Assembly: GCA_019244165.1 (NCBI GenBank)
Contig: JAFATA010000074.1
Span: 21,830-85,829 of the forward strand
Direction of reading: 5' to 3'
DNA length: 64,000 bases
Source of the DNA: Pseudonocardiales bacterium
GTDB lineage: Bacteria; Actinomycetota; Actinomycetes; Mycobacteriales; Pseudonocardiaceae
Positions within the stretch are counted from its first letter, which is position 1. Each line of letters opens with the position of its first letter. The notes beneath the pieces are model-generated. The model was not told where the DNA came from. It made no database searches and saw only the letters and a list, made by a program, of their open reading frames with translations. Shown here piece after piece: positions 54,069 through 61,407 of the stretch. Made by a program: the position numbers and the translations under genes.

Positions 54069-56888
54069 GTGACTGGTAATATCACCGTTGTGACGAACGA
54101 CAATCATGCTGACGGCGGACCCGTTTTCGTCGGCATGGACGCGGTTTTCGGGCTGATTGGCGCACTGTTTCGCCGCCCACGCTTCCGTGACCAGGCCCGG
54201 AGGCTCGACGTCAAGAAAGGTCTATGGCATAACGACCTGAACCGCCGAGACCGCTCGGACCGTAAGGGCTTGCCCATGGTGTGCCTCGTCCACCCGCACG
54301 GGTCGGACAACCTGCTTGAAGAAATCAGCAACCTCCTTCGACAGGCGAAACCAAATAGCGTTCAACACGCCTGCGCGCACCGGAGTCAGAGCGATTCGGC
54401 GGATGAGCCGGTGATCGGGCCGAAGCACTGGACCGCTGACGATGTCATCGCGGTTCGAAAGATCCTCTGTGACGCAAAAGAGAGGCTGGTCAACTTTAAC
54501 CTAGGCAAGGATCGTCGACTGCGTTTTCCGCTTTTCTCCCTTGTCGACCAGTTGATGAGCGAGAAGAGAACTGAAGGGGATCCAGATCCGGATGGTACGC
54601 TACGCCAGAAACTGCAGAACCAGGGGCTGACGCGGCGTATCAACAGCGTATTGGGGAGAGCCCAGGATGAGCTGCTAGAAGGAACCTACTGGAAAATTCT
54701 ACTCTGGATACTACGCGGGCTGACTCTGATCATCTTCAGGATCGCGGTAACCGGCCGGGTATGGGGGCTGTCTGGTCGCTACTGGTGGTTTATGCACCAG
54801 CCGCATCTGGCACCGGAGATGACCAACACCTTTGACCGGTTCGCGGGGCGGCTGCTCGACGGCGAGTGGCAGAAAGAAGAGGGGGAACAGGTGGCCAGGC
54901 TGCTGGTCAACGCGTTCCTGGAGGATCTTCGCCGAGAGTACCGGCTGCGGCCGTGGCACTTGTTCCGCAAGCGCCGGATGACCTATCCGGTGCTGTTACT
55001 GGACAACATTACCATGCGCAACGGCGGCTTTGACCTGCTCACCCTGATTAACCTGGTGCGTAACCAGGTCGGTGTGTTCGACCCGCTCCTCGTGATCAGC
55101 GCTAGCCGCACGGCACCGCCGAACGCCGGAACAATCCCGGACCGGCCTGCCCGGAAGGAGGAAGTAAAGGAGTTTGTCGCCTTCGATGAGTGGCAGAACA
55201 CGCTGCTCGACGATCGCCGTGCCCGCGAGCCCAATACCTGGTATCTGCAGCTGCAGATACCAGAACAAGCCCCCGGACAGAGATACTCCCCCTCTATCTG
55301 CTACGAGTCCAGTGGCAAGGAGTTCCGGCCGCCGTTCTTTACCAGCCGCTGGTTCCGGATCACTGTGGCCGCAGTAATACTTGCGGGCGCCGGGGCCTTC
55401 ACGGGGACTACGTATCACGCGCGCTGCAACACCTGGGATGCCAATCTATCCTGGACCGGCTCGGAATGCATCGGTGTGACCGATGGATCTACCGACCTGT
55501 TCCAACCCTCAGATGACACCATTCGCCAGGTGGAACAGACCGTGTTGAGGCAGAATGAATGTGCCGCGGTGATGCACGCCAGCGCTCCGCAACGGCCCTA
55601 CATCACGATCGTCGAGCTGCAAGCGATCACCTCGTCGAACAACACCGCTGATGGCCTCACCGCCGAGCGGGAGAGCTTGGAGGGGGTAGCTGTCGCGCAA
55701 CGTCGTCAGCTGGAGAAATCCGGCTCATCCGATCCGATCGTCCGGGTACTGATCGGCAACGCCGGCAAGAACATGCTCCAAGGTGCCACAGTCGCCCAGC
55801 AGCTCGTCGCGTTGGCTCGGCGAGACCCCAGTCTGGTCGGCGTTGTCGGCCTGTACTTCAGCGGCCGACCGACCCAGGCCACCATCATTGCGTTGGCCAA
55901 TGCCGGGCTTCCCATGGTCGCGGAAACATTATCCGAAGACTCCTTGGCGGACACCAATCCCCTGTATTTCCAGATAGCCCCGCAGAACCGGCGCGAGGCC
56001 GCGATGGTCGCGGCATTCGCCCTGCAGCACCTAGCCCAGGACCCGACGCTGACGAAGTCAGTACGGATCTACTACTCAAACGACGTCGCCGACACCTACA
56101 GCACCAACCTCCGCGACGACGTGATGAACGCCTTCAAGCGCCAGGGTTTCCACACCTCAACCATCGCGTTCACCCCGAGCCTCGCCTGGGGCCTCACCGG
56201 TGACCAACAGAGCGGGGAAACACCGATTGGCAACGCCGTGGCCGCCGGGCGCGACACCTGCGGCTACCACGGGTTCGTCTTCTTCGCCGGTCGGGGCGTT
56301 CCCGACTACGGTGATTTCCTGTCCGGCGCCGAACAATGCACGAACACCGCCGTTTTCATCGGCGACGACGACGTGTCCCGCTACGTCGCCGACTCCACTC
56401 TGCGCAGCCAGTACAGCGCGCCGTACTACTACGTGTCGTTCGCGCCAGCGCGGAGAGCCAGCCCACCGGGTGCCGCGCAGGACTTCTACACAAAGCTGAG
56501 ATCACTGTTTCCCTTCGAACAGCAACCCTCCCAGGACCGCTCCCGGGACGGCCATGCGGCGCTGACCTACGACGCCGCGCTCGTGGTGATCACTGCCACC
56601 GAGTACCTGCGTGAGGGCCCGCCCGCGCTTCCGATCACGCCCGGAAACATCTGGCGAGAAATCACCACCATCCGCTCGGCGCAGACCAGCCAACCCGGCG
56701 CGACCAAGGCTATCGACGGCGCGACCGGCACCATCGACTACGGCGGAGACATCACCCGACACGTGCCGCTGAACAAACAGATCGCCATCCTGCAGGTGAG
56801 CAATGGCCGAGTAGACCCCCACGTCCAGGGATTCTGTGGCACCGTCGCCGGACGAGTCCCCTTCACCTGGTGCCCGCCTGGCAACTGA
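54069..56888 (+). CDS. Degenerate NTPase / transmembrane / type 1 periplasmic-binding-protein fusion
   Basis: A 939-residue protein in three parts. The cytoplasmic N-terminal ~425 residues look like a STAND-type NTPase in which the P-loop is replaced by CLVHPHGSDNLLEE (no GKT/S) while a Walker B-like VLLLDNITMRNGG remains. A transmembrane helix follows at about 428-450 (ITVAAVILAGAGAF). The C-terminal ~480 residues are an ABC-type branched-chain amino-acid-binding-like domain (SLVGVVGLYFSGRPTQATII, MVAETLSEDSL). The binding domain would face outside, so this is a membrane sensor rather than a soluble transporter component. No ABC permease is nearby. Start GTG 54069; GTG 54090 is an alternative. 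Confidence 0.78.
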   Translation: MTGNITVVTNDNHADGGPVFVGMDAVFGLIGALFRRPRFRDQARRLDVKKGLWHNDLNRRDRSDRKGLPMVCLVHPHGSDNLLEEISNLLRQAKPNSVQHACAHRSQSDSADEPVIGPKHWTADDVIAVRKILCDAKERLVNFNLGKDRRLRFPLFSLVDQLMSEKRTEGDPDPDGTLRQKLQNQGLTRRINSVLGRAQDELLEGTYWKILLWILRGLTLIIFRIAVTGRVWGLSGRYWWFMHQPHLAPEMTNTFDRFAGRLLDGEWQKEEGEQVARLLVNAFLEDLRREYRLRPWHLFRKRRMTYPVLLLDNITMRNGGFDLLTLINLVRNQVGVFDPLLVISASRTAPPNAGTIPDRPARKEEVKEFVAFDEWQNTLLDDRRAREPNTWYLQLQIPEQAPGQRYSPSICYESSGKEFRPPFFTSRWFRITVAAVILAGAGAFTGTTYHARCNTWDANLSWTGSECIGVTDGSTDLFQPSDDTIRQVEQTVLRQNECAAVMHASAPQRPYITIVELQAITSSNNTADGLTAERESLEGVAVAQRRQLEKSGSSDPIVRVLIGNAGKNMLQGATVAQQLVALARRDPSLVGVVGLYFSGRPTQATIIALANAGLPMVAETLSEDSLADTNPLYFQIAPQNRREAAMVAAFALQHLAQDPTLTKSVRIYYSNDVADTYSTNLRDDVMNAFKRQGFHTSTIAFTPSLAWGLTGDQQSGETPIGNAVAAGRDTCGYHGFVFFAGRGVPDYGDFLSGAEQCTNTAVFIGDDDVSRYVADSTLRSQYSAPYYYVSFAPARRASPPGAAQDFYTKLRSLFPFEQQPSQDRSRDGHAALTYDAALVVITATEYLREGPPALPITPGNIWREITTIRSAQTSQPGATKAIDGATGTIDYGGDITRHVPLNKQIAILQVSNGRVDPHVQGFCGTVAGRVPFTWCPPGN

Positions 56889-56897
56889 GCTGGGGAG

Positions 56898-57000
56898 GCA
56901 TCGTCCATGTTCTCGTGTCACCGAGTTCGACCTCAGAGCTATGCAGGTGGGCCGACCACAGCCCTGGAGTAGAACTCGGCGACGAGAACGCTGACGATGC
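56898..57000 (+). repeat. Long imperfect hairpin
   Basis: The arm 56898-56928 (GCATCGTC...GTTCTCGT...CCGAGTTC) pairs with 56972-57000 in three blocks of 8-9 bp separated by small internal loops; the 43-nt loop contains CCCTGGAGTAG. It begins 10 bp after the stop of the binding-protein gene and could end its transcript or be a separate structured RNA. Confidence 0.65.
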
Positions 57001-57205
57001 GCTCCTCACCTAGCGAGGCGAGCGGGAACCCTGACAGAACCCCGACGGACTTCCGGAGGCGACCACTACGACACTGCAAGATCCTCCAGTGTCCGAGGGG
57101 GACTTGCGCGCTAACCACCCGCCTTGTGCTCGGCGCCGCCACGTGATGCCCGACTTTTCGTGGCCTGGTGGGCGGGCCTGCGCTGGTTGGGTGGCTAGCT
57201 CGCTT

Positions 57206-57318
57206 TGACCTGTTGGTTTGTTCCCGTTGTGTCCGGTTGTGTCCTGATGACCGGCTCCACTCCTTCAGGGATGACATGGCTTGATGTCTGACGGCCTAGA
57301 TACGGCCTGATCTTGATC
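57206..57318 (+). repeat. Diverged direct repeat DR1, right copy
   Basis: Shares TGACCTGTTGGTTT and TGACGGCCTAGATACGGCC (57289 onward) with 52441-52527, in the same orientation. Between the two blocks it carries additional bases. Confidence 0.7.
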
Positions 57319-57445
57319 TGATTGCCCTCCCGCGGCTGCGCGAAGATGTCCGGTGGCGGTGGAGCTGCGGGGCAGGCCGAGTGAGCTAGTTGGGCAGCGA
57401 CCACAACGCTGAGAGGATGACGATCGTGAGCTATGAAGAGACCAG

Positions 57446-57673
57446 GTGGAAAAACCAAAAAAGTTGATCAAGCGTATCCGCTGGGACATTCGCCAAGCGC
57501 GGCTGGCCGCGTGGGTGCTGGAGAAGCCATTGTCTGCGGGGCTTGAAGTCTGTGCTCAGGTTGCCGCCAAGTTGGGGGACTGGATGGACCCCAGCCGTTC
57601 CGGCCCGCCGCCCGAGACGCCATGGCAGTACAAGATTCAGAAGTCGCTACAGAAGGACTCGGCTGACGCATGA
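57446..57673 (+). CDS. Hypothetical small basic protein
   Basis: A 75-residue frame from GTG 57446: a basic N-terminus (EKPKKLIKRIRWDIRQARL), a central helix and a polar C-terminus (PWQYKIQKSLQKD). No family recognised. The ribosome site is weak (GAAGAG). A second small frame follows after 9 bp, so the two might be a small operon between repeat modules. Confidence 0.4.
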   Translation: MEKPKKLIKRIRWDIRQARLAAWVLEKPLSAGLEVCAQVAAKLGDWMDPSRSGPPPETPWQYKIQKSLQKDSADA

Positions 57674-57682
57674 AAGACTGCG

Positions 57683-57799
57683 GTGGAGTGGCGACAGAAG
57701 GCAGCCGAGTTCCGCAAGAAGGCAGCGAGCCATCACGAGCGTGCCGTGGGATTAGAGGCTAAGATCACTAGGTGGATGAGCGGTGAGGACTGGGGCTAG
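57683..57799 (+). CDS. Hypothetical 38-residue charged peptide
   Basis: From GTG 57683: MEWRQKAAEFRKKAASHHER then a short helical tail ending MSGEDWG. It is amphipathic and could form one coiled-coil helix. Its only support is proximity to the preceding small gene and coding-like composition. Confidence 0.3.
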   Translation: MEWRQKAAEFRKKAASHHERAVGLEAKITRWMSGEDWG

Positions 57800-57853
57800 T
57801 GACCCGCTGACTCACTCATCCACCACTCATTGTCTGCGGCTGTGTTGGGCTAT

Positions 57854-57892
57854 CTGGACGCTTTTCGTGATCGAAAAGCGTCCGAATGATCA
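57854..57892 (+). repeat. Direct repeat DR2 left copy, with perfect hairpin
   Basis: 31 of 39 bases match 60854-60892. This copy contains a perfect 12-bp hairpin with TGAT loop (57856-57883: GGACGCTTTTCG / CGAAAAGCGTCC). The two copies flank the DUF262-RelA/SpoT cassette. Confidence 0.82.
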
Positions 57893-57932
57893 TGGTGGCT
57901 CAAACTCAACCGGCGGTGCTGCGTGTGCTGTA

Positions 57933-57968
57933 TTGCTGATGGTGATCACCCCGTGAGCCCCAGCTTGG
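57933..57968 (+). repeat. Intergenic module with TGATGRTGATCA core, copy 2
   Basis: TTGCTGATGGTGATCACC followed by CCGTGAGCCCCAGCTTGG, the counterpart of 53394-53429. A 16-bp piece of the module recurs at 58409-58424. Confidence 0.65.
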
Positions 57969-58456
57969 AAGATCGGGCGGCGATCAAGGTCCTGAGCTGC
58001 ACTAAGCTGACCTGCGGGTACTCGGCGACAGGTGACGTGAGTGACCGCAGTTGACCCCTCGCGACCCTGGGAAGGGGCACGCGGGGGGCACGCCCTTGGC
58101 CAGGTGGCCTTCGTCGTCGGTGGGGGAGACCCTGCGATTAACAGGTGGGGGCGGTCCCCTGGTTGGATCGCGTGACGTGGGCGTGCGGCGTTCGCCGAGT
58201 GGTGTTCGAGGGTGGCCCGGTGCTGCTCATTGCGGTCAGAACTGCGGTCCCGCGGTGGAAGCCCGGCGCCCTGCGCGATGACCAAGGCGGGCCTCTTGAC
58301 CCCCAGGAGCACGCAGCCCTCTCTCCGGCTCTTGATCTGCGCCGCTACTCGGTCCGGGATGGTGCTGTTGGTGCCAGGTTGTTGTCTACGTTGGCGTCAC
58401 CGCTGTCGGCTGATGATGATCATTCGGTGGCTACACTGCGGCACGGGAGGGAATCA

Positions 58457-58597
58457 ATGACGCGAGCTGCCCCCGGCTGGAGCCCGCGCCAAGCGATCGC
58501 GCGCGGTCTATGGACGCCCGATCCGTCGCGACCGGCATCCTGTCGGTACCCGCCCGGTGTACGCGTGGGCGACGAGCCAGTAGATGATGACTCGTAG
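58457..58597 (+). CDS. Possible 46-residue protein upstream of the DUF262 gene
   Basis: ATG 58457 follows GGGAGGG with 5-nt spacing, a strong ribosome site. The product (MTRAAPGWSPRQAIARGLW through GDEPVDDDS) has no known family. It ends 26 bp before the DUF262 gene. Its GC content resembles the host rather than the AT-rich pair that follows, so it may belong to the flanking module. Confidence 0.4.
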   Translation: MTRAAPGWSPRQAIARGLWTPDPSRPASCRYPPGVRVGDEPVDDDS

Positions 58598-58623
58598 CTG
58601 ATCTACTAGCAGGGAGGAAGATT

Positions 58624-59664
58624 ATGGCGATCGAGCGCCGTCATACCACTCAAACGGTGGCTTGGTTCTGGGACCTTTATAAGAGACAACTTTTAGTTCT
58701 TGATCCCCCATATCAGCGCAGAAGTGTGTGGAATCGGTCTTACAAGGAGTATTTTATTGATACGGTACTTCTAAATTACCCCGCTCCGGCCGTTTTCTTG
58801 TACGAAGACATAAGCGATGAGGGAGTGGGTACCTATGCGGTTGTCGACGGCAAGCAGCGAATAACAACTGTCACGGAGTTTATCGAGGATGAATTTCCGG
58901 TAGGCGAAAAAGGGTCGATCGACCGACATAGGGGCCAATATTTCTCCAGTCTTCCATCGGAAACGAAGAAGCGGTTTTATTCATATCAATTCTCGATAGA
59001 ATTCCTCCCGTCCACCGACGAGGGGATACTCAGCAACATATTCGATAGGATTAATAGGAATGTTGCCAAATTAACCCCCCAAGAACTCCGACACGCGAAG
59101 TATGCTGGTTTGTTTGCAACAAGCGCCGAGCGTTTGAGCGAGTTCATGATGGATCAGCTTGCGCCAGACTTTCCACGGATTAACGCGCCCGCGCGTCGTC
59201 AGATGAAAGACGTGGAACTTGTTGCCAATTTAATGCTTTTAGTTGAGAACGGCATAAATAGCTATTCTCAAGCAGATCTGGACAAATTTTATAGCGAGCG
59301 AGACGATGAGTGGACCGAAGAAACACGCGTTGATGCCGAATTTCGACAAGTCGTAGCAACGCTGCGTGACTGGCAGAACGACCTGCTTGTTGGCCAGGCT
59401 GCTCGCTATAGAAATCAGGCTGACTTCTACTCTCTCTTCGCGATAATCCTCGAACTACATCGCGAACGCAAGCTGCCAGATAAATCCGATGCCGTCAATA
59501 GACTTAAAGAATTCATGTCGACGGTACTGGACGAAGATGAACGTCCGAAACACGCAGACGCAGCTAAGTATTACGAGGCTACGCGGTCAGCGTCGAGCGA
59601 TCAGGCGCCCAGGCGCGAACGAGTGACAGTTCTTCGACGACTCCTTCTCGGCCATGACCAGTAG
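58624..59664 (+). CDS. DUF262 (ParB/GmrS-like) protein of a two-gene conflict cassette
   Basis: A 346-residue protein with the DUF262 hallmarks: DPPYQRRSVW (residues 27-36) and VVDGKQRITT (73-82), the ParB-like NTPase/nuclease core used by GmrSD and related restriction systems, then the FDRINRNVAKLTPQELRHAKY block typical of the family. There is no fused DUF1524 HNH domain, so any nuclease activity must come from the DUF262 core or a partner. Strong ribosome site GGAGGAAG. AT-rich codon use distinguishes it from the host. It overlaps the RelA/SpoT-like gene by 11 nt. Confidence 0.88.
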   Translation: MAIERRHTTQTVAWFWDLYKRQLLVLDPPYQRRSVWNRSYKEYFIDTVLLNYPAPAVFLYEDISDEGVGTYAVVDGKQRITTVTEFIEDEFPVGEKGSIDRHRGQYFSSLPSETKKRFYSYQFSIEFLPSTDEGILSNIFDRINRNVAKLTPQELRHAKYAGLFATSAERLSEFMMDQLAPDFPRINAPARRQMKDVELVANLMLLVENGINSYSQADLDKFYSERDDEWTEETRVDAEFRQVVATLRDWQNDLLVGQAARYRNQADFYSLFAIILELHRERKLPDKSDAVNRLKEFMSTVLDEDERPKHADAAKYYEATRSASSDQAPRRERVTVLRRLLLGHDQ

Positions 59665-60658
59665 CCCTGAATCTGTTCGCAGTGCTTACGACGCCTCCCG
59701 GCCGGTCATCGAAAGCGTGCAGAAGTACGTCAGTAGGACACTTAAACATTTTTGCGGAGATAAGTATATATTTCGCGACCGCGCGAAAGACTTGACGTCC
59801 CTCAGCGAGAAACTTGAGACGGGCAGGTTTGGCAAGTGGAGCGAGCTTGACGACCTGTACGCTTGCACGATTGTGGTGTCGGTTTCATCTTCCGAGCATG
59901 AGGTACTCGAATACCTCCGTTCAGCTTTTGTGGAAGTTAGGATCCGCGGGAGGTCAGACACAAAGAAGGACCCTGAAACGTTCAGGTTCGACGGACTTCG
60001 ATGGTACGGGAAGATCAGACCCGAGGCGGCGGATCGAATGCCCTCAGGCGCGTCATCCTTCATATTCGAAGTTCAAGTACTCACGGCGTTTGAGTATGCG
60101 TGGTGCCAGGTAAACCACTCTCTCGTATACAAGGCGGACGAAGTCGATTGGAAGCGTGAACGGCTGAGCGCGCAACTCAAGGCCGCTGTCGAGCAGATTG
60201 AAATGATTATTGCTTCGTTTGACGCTGCTTCATCCCTGGTTCCTGAGTCGCCATGGCCCGCAAACGACTCAATGAAGCTAATTGCCTCGAAGTTCAAACA
60301 ATGGATGACCGAGGGTAAAATTTCCGAGACTCTACAGCCCGCGAGCTGGAAGCGGTTTGCGGAGAATGTCTACAACATCGTGAAGCAGGTCGACAGAGAA
60401 GCGCCTAACCAAGCCGTGCATGATCTGATTAGTTCTGTAGAAATCGAGCTTAATTCGGCTGAAGCGGTTAGCCCTCCAACATCTGGAACCCTATTCCAGT
60501 ACGTCCTTGCGGTGGTGGCAAGAAGCGGAAACTTACATAAGGTTCGAAAAAGCTACATCGTGCAGTCATCTGAACTGCGAGATGTTCACGGTATCCTCAC
60601 CGCGCCAAAGACTTTCCAGTTCGACGGCGTGTCGCATCCAAGCAATCTGGAGACGTAG
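59654..60658 (+). CDS. RelA/SpoT-like nucleotidyltransferase partner of DUF262
   Basis: A 334-residue protein. Residues about 20-165 follow the RelA/SpoT synthetase fold: RAKDLTSLSEKL (43-54) fits the R-x-K-x-x-x-S-x-x-x-K pattern, ELDDLYA (64-70) the acidic/metal motif, and FEVQVLTAFEYAW plus NHSLVYK (138-160) the E-x-Q-x-x-T...H block. The usual G-Y-R-S-x-H segment is not clear. Residues 166-334 are a separate helical region. Small RelA/SpoT proteins include ppGpp/ppApp synthetases and tRNA-pyrophosphorylating toxins (toxSAS, CapRel). The ATG lies within the DUF262 gene, so the pair is translationally coupled. Confidence 0.83.
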   Translation: MTSSPESVRSAYDASRPVIESVQKYVSRTLKHFCGDKYIFRDRAKDLTSLSEKLETGRFGKWSELDDLYACTIVVSVSSSEHEVLEYLRSAFVEVRIRGRSDTKKDPETFRFDGLRWYGKIRPEAADRMPSGASSFIFEVQVLTAFEYAWCQVNHSLVYKADEVDWKRERLSAQLKAAVEQIEMIIASFDAASSLVPESPWPANDSMKLIASKFKQWMTEGKISETLQPASWKRFAENVYNIVKQVDREAPNQAVHDLISSVEIELNSAEAVSPPTSGTLFQYVLAVVARSGNLHKVRKSYIVQSSELRDVHGILTAPKTFQFDGVSHPSNLET

Positions 60659-60853
60659 CATGGTATTTAGTATCCGCCGTTTTTCATCAGCGCACTGTTA
60701 CTGTCTAAGTGCTAGATTATGCAACCTACCAGGCTGCACGGACTCTCAATCCGCTGATTCTCGGACCGTGATAGTGGTTGTTCGCGGATAGCACCGATTA
60801 CCTGCAGCTTTCGCGGCTGCGAACCCTCGTCGTCTGTGGTCGTTTTTGATTTC

Positions 60854-60892
60854 CTGGATACATTTAGTGACCGAAAAGTGTCCAAACGATCA
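60854..60892 (+). repeat. Direct repeat DR2, right copy
   Basis: 31 of 39 bases match 57854-57892; the core GTGACCGAAAAGTGTCC is preserved but the hairpin of the left copy is weakened here. It lies about 200 bp after the RelA/SpoT-like gene. Confidence 0.8.
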
Positions 60893-60934
60893 CCAGCTCA
60901 ACGGGACCACCGATGATCTTGCGCGCTGGGAGCC

Positions 60935-61078
60935 GTGGGGCATCCCGTCGACCTGGCGTAGCCCGACCACACGCCAGCCCGGGGGCAGCCCTCGACGGAA
61001 CCGGATCCTGCGTTGTCCGGCTCTGCCCCCGGGCTGGCGTGTGGTAGCCCTCCGGGAGGTCGATGGGATGGCCCCCAC
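60935..61078. repeat. Hairpin element, copy C
   Basis: An outer stem (60935-60954 with about 61058-61078, containing CATCCCGTCGACCT), an internal loop of about 11 nt on each side, a perfect 23-bp inner stem (60966-60988 with 61023-61045) and a 34-nt loop containing CCCTCGACGGA. It ends 330 bp before the STAND-TPR gene. Layout and motifs match copies A and B, but the inner stem sequence is unrelated. Confidence 0.85.
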
Positions 61079-61407
61079 CCTGCCCACCCAGCCGTTGCCA
61101 CAGCAGCGCTCGTGGCCGGCCATCCCGGAGATCTGCCCGCCCGGCGAGGGCATGGTTTGGTCGCTCAGCGCCCCACTGGCCAGGGCTTCGACCGTCGGGC
61201 GCTGGTTGTCGGCGACAGTCGCGCCGGGCGAGCAGGCGCGGATGAGGATGGGCGCGCCTGTTTCCCCTTATCTTATCTTCTGACCGGTTGTAACGTCGTG
61301 ACTTGAAGCGGCGCAGAGGGGGAGGCGCGCCAGATGTTGTTGTCGGGTGGCGTGGGTATGGGTGCTGGTGGGGCGGAGCTGACGGTCAGGGGTGTGGGAG
61401 GGATCGT

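Larger units (their letters stand above)
56889..57445. other. Gene-free region after the binding-protein gene
   Basis: It contains a large imperfect hairpin at 56898-57000 and the right copy of DR1. I see no coding frame with support. Confidence 0.65.
57800..58456. other. 657-bp gap holding repeat modules
   Basis: It contains the hairpin/repeat at 57854-57892, the second copy of the TGATGATGATCATT-type module (57933-57968) and a partial third copy (58409-58424). Open frames across 58145-58597 are not supported except for the small gene at their end. Confidence 0.6.
60659..61407. other. 749-bp gap with DR2 right copy and hairpin copy C
   Basis: A 43-codon frame directly after the RelA/SpoT stop (ATG 60660 to 60791) is possible but unsupported. 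The rest carries DR2, hairpin copy C, a flank (61120-61160) that resembles the flank of hairpin copy A, and the leader of the STAND-TPR gene. Confidence 0.6.

Noticed and set aside
52665..61078. Retron non-coding RNA (msr-msd)
   Set aside because: No reverse transcriptase gene is present in the window, and I cannot show the retron branching guanosine context; left as an open possibility only.
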